Assembly (NCBI GenBank): GCA_016794925.1
Contig: JAEUIW010000019.1
Location: 1 to 63,156, forward strand
Length of the DNA: 63,156 nucleotides
Source of the DNA: Phycisphaerae bacterium
GTDB lineage: Bacteria > Planctomycetota > Phycisphaerae > Phycisphaerales > UBA1924
Direction of reading: 5' to 3'
The position numbers and the translations under genes are program-made. This document shows, in pieces, positions 42,591 to 53,442 of this stretch (the stretch's first letter is position 1; each line of letters opens with the position of its first letter). Under the pieces are notes generated by a model that saw only the letters and a list, made by a program, of their open reading frames with translations, was not told the origin of the DNA and ran no database searches.

Positions 42591-43580
42591 ATGGAACGCG
42601 GCATCACCAGGCGAGAGGCGTTGGCGGTCACGGCGGGTGCGACTCTCGGCCTTGGACTGATGGGAGCAACCGGTCGGGGCGCGTGGGCCGCGCTCCGGGG
42701 ATCGGCACCCCGGGCGGGAGCGCGGTCCCGGTCGCTCCGTTTCGCGCACCTGACCGACATCCATGTGCAGCCGGAGCGAAAGGCGTTCGAAGGCCTGACC
42801 GCGTGCTTGCGGCATCTTCACGCCCTTGCCGATGCACCCGAGCTGGTGGTGACCGGAGGGGACCTGGTGATGGACGCCTTCGAATCCACGTTCGACCGAA
42901 CCCGGACGCAGTGGGACCTGTTCACGCGGGCGCTGAAGGACTCATGCGGTCTGCCGGTCGAGCACTGCCTGGGCAACCACGACATCTGGGGCTGGAACAA
43001 GGCCAAGAGCGGGACCAAGGGGGACGAGAAGGGCTGGGGGAAGGCCTGGGCGATGGAATTGCTGGGCATGCCGCGCCGATTCCGGCACTTCGACCGGGGC
43101 GGCTGGCGGTTCATCGTCCTGGACTCGGTGCACCCCGACGGGAGCGGCTACATCGGGCTGATCGACGGTGAGCAGATGGAGTGGCTGAAGGCGACGCTGG
43201 ACGCGACCCCCGCCTCCACGCCCGTGGTGGTGGTGTCGCACGTGCCGATCTTCTCGGTGTCGGCGATGATGTTCGACCAGAAGAAGGCGGACGAGCGGGC
43301 GATCAGCCCATCGCTGATGGTTTCCAACGCGCGCAGCGTCCATCGCCTCCTGGCCTCGAAGCCCAACGTGAAGGTCTGCCTGAGCGGCCACATCCACCAG
43401 CTCGACCGGGTCGAGTACGAGGGGGTGACCTACCTCTGCGACGGGGCGGTGTGCGGCTCGTGGTGGAAGGGACGCAACGAGCAGTGCGACGAGGGCTACG
43501 GCGTGATCGACCTGTTCGACGACGGCACGTTCGCGCACCAGTACGTGCGGTACGGCTGGGTCGCCGCCGCGAACGGCTGA
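42591..43580 (+). CDS. Tat-exported metallophosphoesterase
   Basis: 329 residues. Tat-type leader (TRREALAVTAGATLGLGLMG), then a calcineurin-like phosphoesterase with all five motifs: AHLTDIH, VTGGDLVMD, CLGNHD, VVVSHVPIF and CLSGHIHQLD. The metal-binding residues are all in place. Substrate could be a phosphodiester or phosphomonoester in the periplasm; 3',5'-cAMP phosphodiesterase-like members have this layout. AGGAG lies 8 nt before the ATG. Ends 30 nt from the convergent amylase gene. Confidence 0.88.
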   Translation: MERGITRREALAVTAGATLGLGLMGATGRGAWAALRGSAPRAGARSRSLRFAHLTDIHVQPERKAFEGLTACLRHLHALADAPELVVTGGDLVMDAFESTFDRTRTQWDLFTRALKDSCGLPVEHCLGNHDIWGWNKAKSGTKGDEKGWGKAWAMELLGMPRRFRHFDRGGWRFIVLDSVHPDGSGYIGLIDGEQMEWLKATLDATPASTPVVVVSHVPIFSVSAMMFDQKKADERAISPSLMVSNARSVHRLLASKPNVKVCLSGHIHQLDRVEYEGVTYLCDGAVCGSWWKGRNEQCDEGYGVIDLFDDGTFAHQYVRYGWVAAANG

Positions 43581-43610
43581 GCCGCGCGCTCGGACCGGCC
43601 CGCGCGCCGA

Positions 43611-45332
43611 TCATTTGGCCGGCGTGAGCTCGATGATGTACGCGGAACGCGGCGCGAGCACGCCCAGCGGCACGCACGCGGGGAAGGCGCCCGATCCATC
43701 CGGCGCGGGGACCTCCGCCAGGCGGGCGTCGCGCAACCGCTCCCGCGCCGCGAGCGGCCGCGGGCCGGCGCGCGGCGTCTGCCCGCCGGTTCCCCCCGTC
43801 CCGGCCGCGGGCGCCATGACCAGGGACGCGAGCGGACCGGCCGCGGACGAGACCGTGCAACCCGCGATCTCCCGGCCCGTGACGTTCACCATCACCAGCA
43901 TCGCCGAGGCGTCCGCCACCCGCACGAAAGCGAGCACGCCCGGATCGCTGGCGCGGACCATGGCGCACACCCCGCGCGCGAGCGACGGGGACGAGCGGCG
44001 CAGACCGATCAGCCGGCGGTAGTGACCCAGCAGCGAGGTCTCGTCGGCGTGCTGCCCCTGTACATTCCGGTGCGCGGCGTCGACGTTGGCCGGTCGCCAG
44101 GGCGTGGCCGACGCGGAACAGAACCCCGCGTTCGGCCCCCCCGTCCATTGCATGGGCGTCCGGATGTCGGGGTCGGGCTTCCCGCCGCGCATCCCGATCT
44201 CCTCGCCGTAATACACGAAGGGCACGCCCGGCAGCGTGAACAGCAGGGCCGCGGCGACCCGCGCGCGGCCCTCATCGCCGCCCAAGGCGGACATCACGCG
44301 CTCCTGGTCGTGGTTGGTGAGAAAGGTGGCGAACTGACCGGGGGGATAGAGGCGAAGGGCTTTCTCAAGTGCCGCGCCGGCGGGGGCCGCGCGCCCGTCC
44401 CGAACCGAGTCGAGCACCGCCCGGGCCAGCTCGAAGTTGAAGGTCAGGTCCATCGCGGCCGGCACGTAGCGGGCCGACTCCTCGGTGGGACCCCAGACCT
44501 CGCCGACGGAGAGGGCGGCGGGATCGACGGCCTTCAGCCGCCCCTGGAAGTCCTTGAGCCACGCGAGGGTGGCGGGCGTGCTCGAGACCACGCGACCGTC
44601 CTCGATCAGGTGCCGCGCGGCGTCGAGACGGAAGCCGTCGGCGCCCATGTCGCGCAGCCAGAAGCGGGCCACGCGGCTCATCTCGTCGGTGACGGACCGG
44701 TCCGCGAAATTCAGGTCGGGCATGTCGTGGTTGAACAGGCCGAAGTACCACCCGGACGGGTCGCGGTGCCACACCGCGTTGCCCGACTCGCCCTTCCAAC
44801 CGGGGTCGGTCGGCGACCAGACGTACCAGTCGCGTCGGGCCGAACCGACCGTGCGCGATTCGGCGAAAAAAGGATGACGGTCCGAGGTGTGGTTGAGGAC
44901 CAGGTCGATGATGACCCGGACGCCGCGCGCGTGGCACGCACGCACCAGCCGCCTGAAATCGTCGTTGGTGCCGTACGCGGGGTTCACGGAGTCATAATCG
45001 GTCACGTCGTAACCGTGGTAGGACGGCGAGGGGTTGATCGGCATCAGCCACAGCGCGTTGACGCCCAGGTCGGACGCGGTCCTCGGGTCACCGTCGTTGA
45101 GATAGTCGAGCGACTCGATCAGCCCCTGCAGGTCGCCAACCCCGTCGTTCGCGAGCGGGCCGGCGCTCGAGTCCTTGAACGACCGCACGAACACCTCGTA
45201 GAAGACGGCGCGGTTCCACCACGGGGCCGAACGATCCTCGCCCGGCGCCTCCATCACCACCGATCGCGAGGCGCACGCGCCCAGGCACAGCGAGACGAGC
45301 GAGAGAACCAACGCGGGTCGGATCGCGCGCAT
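43611..45332 (-). CDS. GH13 alpha-amylase-family lipoprotein
   Basis: 573 residues. Lipobox LGAC with Cys20. The GH13 barrel has its conserved regions in order: DLVLNHTS (143-150), GFRLDAARH with nucleophile Asp237, EVW with acid/base Glu278, and FLTNHD with Asp342. IRTPMQWTGGPNAGF is typical of oligo-glucoside or trehalose-related subfamilies, so it may act on maltooligosaccharides. A C-terminal beta domain (LAFVRVADASAMLVMVNVTG) is interrupted by a Gly/Ala/Pro-rich insert. ATG 45332 follows GGAGGAG. Secreted counterpart to the cytoplasmic GH57 and GH31 enzymes of the window. Confidence 0.92.
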   Translation of the reverse strand: MRAIRPALVLSLVSLCLGACASRSVVMEAPGEDRSAPWWNRAVFYEVFVRSFKDSSAGPLANDGVGDLQGLIESLDYLNDGDPRTASDLGVNALWLMPINPSPSYHGYDVTDYDSVNPAYGTNDDFRRLVRACHARGVRVIIDLVLNHTSDRHPFFAESRTVGSARRDWYVWSPTDPGWKGESGNAVWHRDPSGWYFGLFNHDMPDLNFADRSVTDEMSRVARFWLRDMGADGFRLDAARHLIEDGRVVSSTPATLAWLKDFQGRLKAVDPAALSVGEVWGPTEESARYVPAAMDLTFNFELARAVLDSVRDGRAAPAGAALEKALRLYPPGQFATFLTNHDQERVMSALGGDEGRARVAAALLFTLPGVPFVYYGEEIGMRGGKPDPDIRTPMQWTGGPNAGFCSASATPWRPANVDAAHRNVQGQHADETSLLGHYRRLIGLRRSSPSLARGVCAMVRASDPGVLAFVRVADASAMLVMVNVTGREIAGCTVSSAAGPLASLVMAPAAGTGGTGGQTPRAGPRPLAARERLRDARLAEVPAPDGSGAFPACVPLGVLAPRSAYIIELTPAK

Positions 45333-45526
45333 ACGCGGTCTCCTCCGGGGCGCGGGCGGCCGCCGCCCCGGCGCCCGGCCCGACCCGGTCGATGTTCGGG
45401 AGCATATGGTGCGCTCATGCGGGACGCGCACGGGCGACGCCAACCGACGGAACGGTCGGGACGCGGAATCCGGGGCCGCGCCCGGCGTCCGAACTCGCGC
45501 ACCACCTCACGATCAAGGAGCACCGC

Positions 45527-46264
45527 ATGGCTCGGGCATTGAAGAAGGGCGCCGCTCCCCGCGCACGCGCCACGCGCAACAAGGCTCCCGCGTCGAGCCT
45601 CGCGGCCCCGAAGCGGGCGCGCCCGGCCGCGATCAAGGCCGATCGCTTCGATGTCCACCCCGGCGTCGAGAAGGTCCAGAAGTGGATCGCCGAACTGAAG
45701 CCGCGAACCGGGCGCACGCTCGACGAATGGGTGACGCTCTGCCGGAAGCAGGGCCCCGGCGATGAGAAATCCTGCCGCGCGTGGCTGAAGGAGAAGCACG
45801 GGCTCGGCACCAACACCAGCGCGTGGATGGCCGAGAAGGCGCACGCCGCGCCGGGAACGCCCTCCGAAGACTCGCCCGACGCGTACCTCGCCGCCGCGGC
45901 GGTGTACACGCGCGACCTCTACGCCGGCCCGAAAGCGGCCCTCAAGCCCATCCACGACGAGATCGTGCGCGCCGCCCGCGCGCTGGGCGCGGACGTGAAA
46001 GTCTGCCCCTGCAAGACGATGATCCCGCTCTACCGCGCACACGTCTTCGCCCAGATCAGGCCGGCCACGCGCGCACGGGTGGACCTGGGGCTGTGCCTGA
46101 CCCCTCTGATCAAGCGGGGAACCGCGCTGCCGGCGCGGCTGATCGACACCGGAGGCTTCGCCAAGAAGGACCGCATCACCCACCGGATCGAGCTCACCGG
46201 CCCCGCCATGTTCGACGCCGAGGCGCGCCGCTGGCTCAAGCGGGCGTACGAGCTCGAAGCCTGA
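45527..46264 (+). CDS. DUF4287/DUF5655 domain protein
   Basis: 245 residues. A basic Ala/Lys/Arg-rich N-terminus (1-35) is followed by a DUF4287 helical domain (VEKVQKWIAELKPRTGRTLDEWVTL, then CRAWLKEKHGLGTNTSAWM) and DUF5655 (KAALKPIHDEIVRAARALGADVKVCPCKTMIPLYRAHVFAQIRPATRARVDLGL). DUF4287 and DUF5655 usually occur together in short proteins of unknown function; the basic tail suggests nucleic-acid contact (inference). AAGGAG lies 6 nt before the ATG. No operon partner. Confidence 0.82.
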   Translation: MARALKKGAAPRARATRNKAPASSLAAPKRARPAAIKADRFDVHPGVEKVQKWIAELKPRTGRTLDEWVTLCRKQGPGDEKSCRAWLKEKHGLGTNTSAWMAEKAHAAPGTPSEDSPDAYLAAAAVYTRDLYAGPKAALKPIHDEIVRAARALGADVKVCPCKTMIPLYRAHVFAQIRPATRARVDLGLCLTPLIKRGTALPARLIDTGGFAKKDRITHRIELTGPAMFDAEARRWLKRAYELEA

Positions 46265-46323
46265 GCGGGGCCCGCGCGGCCCCTCCGGAGCGACTTGCGG
46301 AACCGGTGCGGACTCGTCACGCT

Positions 46324-47436
46324 ATGCCCATGATCCGTACGAACCGCGCGCCCTCCCCGTCCCGAAGAGAATTCCTGGCCGCCGCCGCCGCCGCGCCCCT
46401 GGGTCCGGCGGCCCTTGCCGCGCTCGCGACCGCCGCGCCAAACCCGGGAATGACCGTGCGAACCCGGGTCGGAACGGGCCCGATCTCGATCGCCTCCGGC
46501 AACGGCCTGAGGGCGTGCACCCGCGCCGTGGAGCTGCTCAAGCAGGGAGCCGACCCCGCCGACGCCATCGTGCAAGGCGTCGCGATCATCGAGAACGATC
46601 CCGAGGACCAGTCCGTGGGGCTGGGCGGGCTGCCCAACGAGGAGGGCGTCGTGCAACTCGACGCCTCGGTGATGTACGGCCCGACGCACAAGGCCGGCGC
46701 GGTCGCGGCGATCGAGAACATCAAGAACCCCGCCGCGGTGGCCCTGCTGGTGCTGCGGCGAACGAACCACGTGCTGCTGGTCGGCGCGGGGGCCCTGAAA
46801 TTCGCGCGGCTGCACGGCTTCCAGGAGGAGAACCTGCTCACCGAGAAGAGCCGCAAGGCGTGGCTGAAGTGGAAGGAGAACCTCTCGCCCAGGGACGACT
46901 GGCTCGACGACGAGCAGCGCGACCCGACCGTCGGCAAGGCCGCCGACCCGCTCGCGGCGGTCACGCCGATGCACACCACCGGCACCGTTCACTGCTCGGC
47001 GCTCACGGCGGGCGGCGACCTCGCCTCGTGCACCAGCACCAGCGGGCTGTCGTGGAAGATCCCCGGCCGCGTGGGCGACTCGCCCATCATCGGCGCGGGC
47101 AACTACTGCGACAACGCCGTCGGCGCCGGCGGCTGCACCGGGCGGGGCGAGTCGTGCATCGTCAACTGCGCGGCATTCTCGATCGTGTCCAAGATGGAAT
47201 CCGGCATGGAGCCGACGGACGCCTGCGTCGCCGTCGCGAAACGCATCGCCGCCCACACGCTCGAGATACGCCGCCGCGCCAAGGACGGCCGCCCCGACTT
47301 CGACGTCTCCCTGTACGCCCTCCGCAAGGACGGGGCCTACGGCGGAGCCTGCCTCTTCCCCGGCGGCACGTTCGCCGTCCACGACGGCACGGCCGGCCGC
47401 ACGCTGCCGTGCACGCCCCTGTTCGAGAAGAACTGA
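46324..47436 (+). CDS. Tat-exported glycosylasparaginase-like Ntn hydrolase
   Basis: 370 residues. Tat leader (PSRREFLAAAAAAPLG), then the asparaginase-2 fold: DPEDQSVGLGGLPNEEGVVQLDASVM in the alpha subunit, self-cleavage site TGTVHCSAL with the presumed nucleophile Thr, and STSGLSWKIPGRVGDSPIIGAGNYCDNAVGAGGCTGRGES of the beta subunit. Known members cleave GlcNAc-Asn or isoaspartyl peptides after autoproteolysis. The residue pair before the Thr is T-G rather than the more usual H-G or H-D. Start 46324 or 46330; no strong ribosome site. Confidence 0.85.
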   Translation: MPMIRTNRAPSPSRREFLAAAAAAPLGPAALAALATAAPNPGMTVRTRVGTGPISIASGNGLRACTRAVELLKQGADPADAIVQGVAIIENDPEDQSVGLGGLPNEEGVVQLDASVMYGPTHKAGAVAAIENIKNPAAVALLVLRRTNHVLLVGAGALKFARLHGFQEENLLTEKSRKAWLKWKENLSPRDDWLDDEQRDPTVGKAADPLAAVTPMHTTGTVHCSALTAGGDLASCTSTSGLSWKIPGRVGDSPIIGAGNYCDNAVGAGGCTGRGESCIVNCAAFSIVSKMESGMEPTDACVAVAKRIAAHTLEIRRRAKDGRPDFDVSLYALRKDGAYGGACLFPGGTFAVHDGTAGRTLPCTPLFEKN

Positions 47437-47470
47437 CCCGCGCGGCACGGGGCCGCGACCCGCGCGGCCC

Positions 47471-50347
47471 TCATCCCGTGACGATGTTCACCATCTTCCC
47501 GGGAACGACGATCACCTTCTTCACCGGCTTGCCCGCGATCAGCGCCGCGATCTTCTCGTCGGCCAGCGCGGCGGCCTCCAGCGCCCGCGCGTCCGCGTCC
47601 GCCGGCACGGAGACCTTGCCGCGCAGCCGGCCCAGGATCTGCACCGGGACCTCCACCGACGTCTCGCGGGCGAGCGACTCGTCGCACACCGGGTAGGGCG
47701 CCCGCACCACCGAGCCGCGCGACGCCCCGGCCACGCGCGACCACAGTTCCTCGGCAAGGTGCGGCGCGAGCGGCGCGATCATCAGCACCAGGGCCTCGGC
47801 GGCCTCGCGCGGCACGGGCGCGCCCGAGTCCGGTCCGCAGCGCTTCGTCAGCTCGTTGTTGAACTCGATCAGCTTGGCCACCGCGGTGTTGAACCCCAGC
47901 GTCTCCATGTCGCGCCGGACGGCCGCGATGGTCTTGTGCAGCGCCCGCCTCAGGTCGGGCTCGCCGGGCCCGTCGGCCACCCGCGTCGCGCCGGTCCGCT
48001 CGTCGATGAGGTTCCGCCACACCCGCTGCAGGAAGCGGTGCGCGCCCGCGATGTCGCGCGTGTTCCAGGGCTTGCTCGCCTCCAGCGGGCCCATCGACAT
48101 CTCGTACACCCGCAGCGTGTCGCACCCGTACGAGGCGCACACCTCGTCGGGCGCCACGGCGTTCTTGAGGCTCTTGCCCATCTTGCCGAACTCGCGCCGC
48201 ACCGGTCCGCCCCCGAACCAGAACGACCCGCCGCGTTCCTCCACCCCCGCCGCCTCCACGTACACCCCCCGCTCGTCGGTGTACGCCGCCGCCTGGATGT
48301 ACCCCTGGTTGAACAGACGGCCGAAGGGCTCCGGCGTCGAAACCTCTTCGAGGTCGTAGAGCACCTTGTGCCAGAACCGCGCATAGAGCAGGTGCAGCAC
48401 CGCGTGCTCGACCCCGCCCACGTACAGGTCCACGCCGTTGCCGCCCATCCAGTACCGCTCCGCCTCGCGGCCCACGAACGCACGCTCGTTCCACGGGTCC
48501 GCGTACCGCAGGTAGTACCAGCACGAGCCCGCCCAATTGGGCATCGTGTTGGTCTCCCGCGTGTACCGCTTCGTTCCCTCACCGAGGTCCAGCTCCACGC
48601 GCGCCCAGTCCGACGCCCGCGCCAGCGGCGGGCGCGGCGGGGCGTCGGGGTCGTCGCTCGACTCGGGCTGGAAATTGTCCAGCTCCGGCAGCCGCACCGG
48701 CAGCATCCCCTCGGGGATCGGGTGCGCCCGCCCGGACTCGTCGTACACCACCGGGAACGGCTCGCCCCAGTACCGCTGACGCGAGAAGAGCCAGTCGCGG
48801 AGCTTGTACGTGACCGTCGGCTCGCCGCGTCCGATCGCCCGCAGGTGCGCGCCGATCCTCTGCTTGGCCTCCTCGACCGGCAACCCGTCCAGGATCCCGC
48901 TGTTGATCGCCGGGCCCTCGCCCACGTACGCCTCGCCGTTGAAATCCGCCGGCGGTTGCACCGTCCGTACGATCGGCAGCCCGAACGCCTTCGCGAAATC
49001 CCAATCGCGCTGATCCTGTCCCGGCACCGCCATGATCGCCCCCGTGCCGTACCCCGACAGCACGTAGTCCGCCACGAAGACCGGGATGCGCGCCCCGTTC
49101 ATGGGGTTGATCGCGTACGCGCCCGTGAACGCCCCCGTCTTCTCGTCGCCCTCCCGGCGCGCCTCGTCGCTCCGGCTCTTCGCGTGGGCCCGGTACGCCC
49201 CGACCATATCGCGGGGCGGGGCGTTCCGCGCCACGAGCCCCTCCGCCCCCGGGAAGATCGCGCGCGCGAAGCCCGCCGCGCCGTACCGCTCCGGCATCAA
49301 CTGGTCCACCATCTCGTGCTCGGGGCTGAGCACCAGGTACGTCGCGCCGGAGAGCGTGTCCGGCCGCGTCGTAAACACGCGGATCCGGCGCGTCGAGCAG
49401 TCGAAGTCGACGAACGCGCCCGCGCTGCGGCCGATCCAGTTCCGCTGCATCTGACGGATCGGCTCCGGCCAGTCCACCCGATCCAGGTCCGCGGCCAGCC
49501 GCTCGGCGTACGCCGTGATCCGCATCATCCATTGCTTCATCGGACGCTTGAAGACCGGGTAGTTGCCGCGCTCGCTGCGCCCGTCCGCCGTCACCTCCTC
49601 GTTGGCCAGCACCGTGCCCAGCTTCGGGCACCAGTTCACCGGGGCCTCGGCCAGGAACGCCAGCCGGTGCCCATCGACCTCCGCGCGCCGCTGGTCCTCG
49701 TTCAGCTTGGCCCACGGCCGGCCGCTGGACGTGGCCCGCTCCCCCGCCTCGAACTGCGCGACCAGTTCCGCGATCGGACGCGCCCGGCCCCTCCCGCCCC
49801 CGCGCCCCTCGGCCCCGGCGTCGTACCAGGCGTGGTAGATCCGAAGGAAGATCCACTGCGTCCAGCGATAGAACCCCTCGTCCGTCGTCGCCACGCTCCG
49901 ACGCGCCTCGTGCCCCAGTCCCAGCCGCCGCAGCTGCGCCCGCATGGTGGCGATGTTCCGCTCCGTGGTCACCCGCGGGTGCGTCCCGGTCTGCACCGCG
50001 TACTGCTCGGCGGGCAGGCCGAACGCGTCGAAGCCCATCGCGTGCAGCACGCGGTGACCGGTCATCCGCAGGTACCGCGCGTAGATGTCCGTCGCGATAT
50101 ACCCCAGCGGGTGCCCCACGTGCAGCCCCGCGCCGCTCGGGTACGGGAACATGTCCAGGATGAACTTCTTCGGCCGGGCCGCGTCGAAGCCCGACTCCCC
50201 CGGGTTCGGAGCGTCGTACGCCCGTTCACTCTCCCAGCGATCCTGCCAACGGGCCTCGATCTCGTTCGCCAGCGCGGCCCCGTATCGGAAGGGCGGCGCG
50301 TCGTCCGGGAGGGTGTTTCCCGGCGGGTTGTGCGGTTCCGTCGGCAT
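47471..50347 (-). CDS. leuS: leucyl-tRNA synthetase
   Basis: Class I synthetase charging tRNA-Leu; cytoplasmic. 958 residues, longer than the usual ~860. HIGH-type motif [17 protein letters not shown] near residue 70, editing (CP1) domain with [19 protein letters not shown], the zinc-free insertion region, KMSKS variant [17 protein letters not shown], and an anticodon-binding C-terminal part ending [16 protein letters not shown]. Extra low-complexity segments ([11 protein letters not shown] near residue 180) account for part of the length. Start ATG 50347; TACACT lies 8 nt upstream and there is no ribosome site. Confidence 0.97.
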   Translation of the reverse strand: MPTEPHNPPGNTLPDDAPPFRYGAALANEIEARWQDRWESERAYDAPNPGESGFDAARPKKFILDMFPYPSGAGLHVGHPLGYIATDIYARYLRMTGHRVLHAMGFDAFGLPAEQYAVQTGTHPRVTTERNIATMRAQLRRLGLGHEARRSVATTDEGFYRWTQWIFLRIYHAWYDAGAEGRGGGRGRARPIAELVAQFEAGERATSSGRPWAKLNEDQRRAEVDGHRLAFLAEAPVNWCPKLGTVLANEEVTADGRSERGNYPVFKRPMKQWMMRITAYAERLAADLDRVDWPEPIRQMQRNWIGRSAGAFVDFDCSTRRIRVFTTRPDTLSGATYLVLSPEHEMVDQLMPERYGAAGFARAIFPGAEGLVARNAPPRDMVGAYRAHAKSRSDEARREGDEKTGAFTGAYAINPMNGARIPVFVADYVLSGYGTGAIMAVPGQDQRDWDFAKAFGLPIVRTVQPPADFNGEAYVGEGPAINSGILDGLPVEEAKQRIGAHLRAIGRGEPTVTYKLRDWLFSRQRYWGEPFPVVYDESGRAHPIPEGMLPVRLPELDNFQPESSDDPDAPPRPPLARASDWARVELDLGEGTKRYTRETNTMPNWAGSCWYYLRYADPWNERAFVGREAERYWMGGNGVDLYVGGVEHAVLHLLYARFWHKVLYDLEEVSTPEPFGRLFNQGYIQAAAYTDERGVYVEAAGVEERGGSFWFGGGPVRREFGKMGKSLKNAVAPDEVCASYGCDTLRVYEMSMGPLEASKPWNTRDIAGAHRFLQRVWRNLIDERTGATRVADGPGEPDLRRALHKTIAAVRRDMETLGFNTAVAKLIEFNNELTKRCGPDSGAPVPREAAEALVLMIAPLAPHLAEELWSRVAGASRGSVVRAPYPVCDESLARETSVEVPVQILGRLRGKVSVPADADARALEAAALADEKIAALIAGKPVKKVIVVPGKMVNIVTG

Positions 50348-50355
50348 GGGGCCAG

Positions 50356-50361
50356 AGTGTA
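50356..50361 (-). promoter_or_regulatory. leaderless-type -10 hexamer of leuS
   Basis: Minus strand TACACT, CTGGCCCC, then ATG (50347). The 8-nt spacer would allow a transcript beginning at or within 1-2 nt of the ATG. Confidence 0.4.
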
Positions 50362-50394
50362 TTCGCGCCGCCCGGGCGCCCCCGATCCCCCCGT

Positions 50395-51852
50395 CTACCG
50401 CGCCGCGCGCTTGCGCGCCACTTCCTCCAGGTAACGCTTCGCCTCGCCCACCAGGTAGAACGAACCCGTCACGCAGATCAGGTCGTCCCGCGCCACCGCC
50501 CGGGCCGCCAGCTCCAGCGCCGCGGGCAGGCTCTCGGCGATCTGGCTCATCTTGCCCCCCGCCTCCACGTACCGCCGCGCCAGCTCACCCGGCGACGCCG
50601 CCCGCCGGTTCCCCGACGCCCGGGTGAAGATCACCTTGTCCGCCCCCGTCGCGATCGTCCGCAGCATCCCCGGGATGTCCTTGTCCGAGCAGCACCCGAA
50701 GACCACCACCATCGAGTCGTACGGGAGATTCGCGCCGATCGCCTTCACCAGGCACTTGATCGATGCCGGGTTGTGCGCCCCGTCCAGCAGGATCCGCGGC
50801 GAGCTCCACGCCAGCTCGAACCGGCCCGGCAGCGTCGTCCGCTCCAGCCCCCGCGTCACGCCCGACTCCGTGATGTTGAACCCCCGCTCGCCCAGCTTGT
50901 CCAGGATCGCCAGCGCCAGGCCGCAGTTGAGCGCCTGGTGCTCACCCTTCAGCGGCACCGGCAGGTGCTCGAAGTTCGAACGCGGCGTGGTGACGCACAC
51001 CCGCGCGTGCGGGCCCAGCCCCGCCTGGTACTCGAAGCGGAACGAGAAATCGATGTCCGACCCCGCCCCCCCCACCACCTGGAACGGCGCCCCCACGCGC
51101 TCCGCCACGCCCCGCATCGCTTCCACCACGCCCTTGTCCTGCTGGATGGTCAGCGCCGGCACGCCGGGCTTGAAGATCCCCGCCTTCTCGACCGCGATCT
51201 TCTCCACCGTGTCGCCCAGCAACTGCGTGTGGTCGAGGCTGATCGACGTCACCGCCGCCACCTCGGGCACGATCACGTTCGTGCTGTCCAGCCGGCCCCC
51301 CAGCCCCACCTCGATCACCGCCACGTCCACCGCCTGCTCGGCGAAGTGCAGCAGCCCCATCGCCGTCAGGACCTCGAAAAACGTCGCCTCCCCGTGCTTG
51401 CGCGCGATCCGCTCCGCCGCCGCCGCGACCGCCCCGCACGCCCGCCCGAAGTCCGGCTCCGCGATCCGCTCGCGGTTGATCCGGATCCGCTCCCGCACGT
51501 CGAGCAGGTGCGGGCTCGTGTAGATCCCCACGGTGTACCCGCACCCCTCCAGGCACGAGGCCGCCATCTCGCACGTGCTCCCCTTGCCCTTCGTCCCCGC
51601 CACGTGCACGCACCGCACGCCGTCCTGCGGGTTCCCCAACGCCTCCAGCAGCGCCCGCATCCGGTCGAGCTTGAACGCGTCCGGTCCGATCCGGACCGGG
51701 TTCTGCCGCTCGAAATCCGTCCGCCGCGCCAGGTACGCCAGCGCCTGCGCGTGCGTCTCGGGCACGCCGACCACCCCCGCGTCCGACGGCGGCGGCTCGA
51801 CCTCCACCAGCCGCGCCCGCCTCCGACCCGTATTCCCGACCGTCTTGCCCAT
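50395..51852 (-). CDS. folC: folylpolyglutamate/dihydrofolate synthase
   Basis: Mur-ligase-like enzyme that adds glutamate to (dihydro)folate; cytoplasmic. 485 residues. The P-loop [21 protein letters not shown] is followed by [16 protein letters not shown] and [47 protein letters not shown] contains the lysine that is carbamylated in the family, and [16 protein letters not shown] is the folate signature. A ~60-residue N-terminal extension precedes the core. ATG 51852 follows GGGAG. Spaced 47 nt from leuS and 88 nt from dapA; probably transcribed alone or with dapA. Confidence 0.93.
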   Translation of the reverse strand: MGKTVGNTGRRRARLVEVEPPPSDAGVVGVPETHAQALAYLARRTDFERQNPVRIGPDAFKLDRMRALLEALGNPQDGVRCVHVAGTKGKGSTCEMAASCLEGCGYTVGIYTSPHLLDVRERIRINRERIAEPDFGRACGAVAAAAERIARKHGEATFFEVLTAMGLLHFAEQAVDVAVIEVGLGGRLDSTNVIVPEVAAVTSISLDHTQLLGDTVEKIAVEKAGIFKPGVPALTIQQDKGVVEAMRGVAERVGAPFQVVGGAGSDIDFSFRFEYQAGLGPHARVCVTTPRSNFEHLPVPLKGEHQALNCGLALAILDKLGERGFNITESGVTRGLERTTLPGRFELAWSSPRILLDGAHNPASIKCLVKAIGANLPYDSMVVVFGCCSDKDIPGMLRTIATGADKVIFTRASGNRRAASPGELARRYVEAGGKMSQIAESLPAALELAARAVARDDLICVTGSFYLVGEAKRYLEEVARKRAAR

Positions 51853-51940
51853 CCCGCGCTCCCGTCGATCACCGGGCCAAACCGCCAAGAGTACCAAGCC
51901 TCCCGGCCCTGTCCAATCGAATGCCCACCGAACGCCCCGC

Positions 51941-52843
51941 CTAACCCGCGGGCCACAGCCCCAGCCCGCGCAGCGCCCGCTCCAGCTGCGCTTCCGTCTC
52001 CGGTCGCGCCGCCGTCATCGGCAGCCGGAGCACGCCCGAGTCGCGCCCCAGCAGACGCATCGCCGCCTTCACCGGGATCGGGTTCGTCTCCGCGAACATG
52101 GCGCGGCACAGCGGGAACAGCGCCCGATGCACCGCACGCGCCCGCGCCCAATCCCCGCCCAGGAACGCGCCGCACAGCTCCGACACCCGCCCCGGCGCCA
52201 CGTTCGAGACCACCGACACCACCCCCACCGCCCCCACGCTCGCGAACGGCAACGTCATCGAGTCGTCCCCCGACAGCAGCGCCAGGCCCGGACAACGCGA
52301 CGCGATCTCCGTCGCCGAGTCCGTCGAGCCCGTCGCCTCCTTCACGCCCCGGATGTTCGGGTGCCCCGCCAGACGCTCCACCGTCTCGGGCGTGAGCGCC
52401 ACACCCGTCCGGCCCGGGATGTTGTACAGCATCACCGGCAGGTCCGCGGCGTCGGCCACCGCCATGAAGTGCCGGTACAGGCCCTCCTGCGTCGGCTTGT
52501 TGTAGTACGGATTCACGCTCAGGCCCGCGTCCGCGCCCATCGACCTCGCCGCGCGCTGCAGCGCCGACGCGTGCGCCGTGCTGTTCGAGCCCGTCCCCGC
52601 GATCACCTGCAGCCCCGCCCCGCGCCCCACCTCCACCGCGCACGCCAGCAACTCGTGATACTCGTGCTCCTCCAGCGTCGGGCTCTCCCCCGTCGTCCCC
52701 GACACCACGATCCCCCGCACCCCGCCCCGGGCCTGAAACGCCGCCTGTTCCCGCAGTCGCGCCAGGTCCAGCCCGCGGCCGTCCGCCGTGAACGGCGTCA
52801 CGATCGCCGTGTACGCCCCCCGAAACTCGAGCGCCTGGTTCAT
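51941..52843 (-). CDS. dapA: 4-hydroxy-tetrahydrodipicolinate synthase
   Basis: Condenses pyruvate and aspartate semialdehyde for lysine and peptidoglycan precursor synthesis. 300 residues, normal length. Schiff-base Lys168 in GVKEATGS, Tyr140 in YNIPGRTG, and TTGESPTL carrying the proton-relay Thr. GAYTAIVTPFTADGRGLD begins the barrel. ATG 52843 is preceded by GAGAGGAA. The lysine feedback site could not be judged. Other dap genes are not in the window. Confidence 0.95.
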   Translation of the reverse strand: MNQALEFRGAYTAIVTPFTADGRGLDLARLREQAAFQARGGVRGIVVSGTTGESPTLEEHEYHELLACAVEVGRGAGLQVIAGTGSNSTAHASALQRAARSMGADAGLSVNPYYNKPTQEGLYRHFMAVADAADLPVMLYNIPGRTGVALTPETVERLAGHPNIRGVKEATGSTDSATEIASRCPGLALLSGDDSMTLPFASVGAVGVVSVVSNVAPGRVSELCGAFLGGDWARARAVHRALFPLCRAMFAETNPIPVKAAMRLLGRDSGVLRLPMTAARPETEAQLERALRGLGLWPAG

Positions 52844-52894
52844 CGCGTTCCTCTCGCTCTCAACAACCGTTGCCCCGGCCCGTCCGCGCCCCGC

Positions 52895-53398
52895 TCACCC
52901 GGCACTCGGGTACTCCCGCCGCGTGAACAGGATGAAATCCGTCTCCGCCGGCGTCCCTCCAAGCGACGCCGCCAGCGACGCCACCTGCCCCCGGTGGTAC
53001 GTCGAGTGGTTGAGCACGTGCGTCAGGATGTCCCCAACCGTTGAGCCGTACGCCGATCCGTCCGTGCCCGAGTACCGCACCTCCCGCGCCAGGTCCGCCT
53101 CGCTCAGCCCGGCGATGAACGCCGCCCACTTCGCGTCCAGCTCGGCCGCCTCGCGCTCGATGCGCTCCAGCGGCCAGTCCGGGAACGCGACCCATGCCGG
53201 GCTCGCCGCCGCGCCCAGCCGCGAGAGCCACAACTGACGCGCCATCTGGTTGTGCGCCAGGATGGACCGCGCCCGGGCGTACGCACCCTCCGAACGCCGC
53301 GCCGCCGCGACCGTCCCCAGCGACGCCAGCGCCCGCCCGTTCGCCCAGATCTCGAACGCCGCCATCGTGCGGGCCTGCTCCAGCAACCTCGACGCCAT
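52895..53398 (-). CDS. DinB-family protein
   Basis: 167 residues. Four-helix DinB fold, with three candidate metal ligands: His of ARSILAHNQMARQLWLSRL near residue 60 and the pair in LTHVLNHSTYHRGQVASLAASLG near 130-140, the classic DinB DUF damage-inducible pattern. Clearly related to, but diverged from, the DinB gene ending at 6689. ATG 53398 follows GGAGGAGGG, so it is translated efficiently. Lies between dapA and pdxJ on the same strand with short gaps of 45-52 nt. Confidence 0.85.
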   Translation of the reverse strand: MASRLLEQARTMAAFEIWANGRALASLGTVAAARRSEGAYARARSILAHNQMARQLWLSRLGAAASPAWVAFPDWPLERIEREAAELDAKWAAFIAGLSEADLAREVRYSGTDGSAYGSTVGDILTHVLNHSTYHRGQVASLAASLGGTPAETDFILFTRREYPSAG

Positions 53399-53442
53399 CG
53401 GACCCTCCTCCTCCCCCGCCGCGCCCGCCCCTCCCGCCGGCC

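Noticed and set aside
47759..50434. 891-residue open frame on the plus strand
   Set aside because: Fully antisense to leuS, with arginine/histidine/proline-rich shadow composition typical of high-GC DNA.
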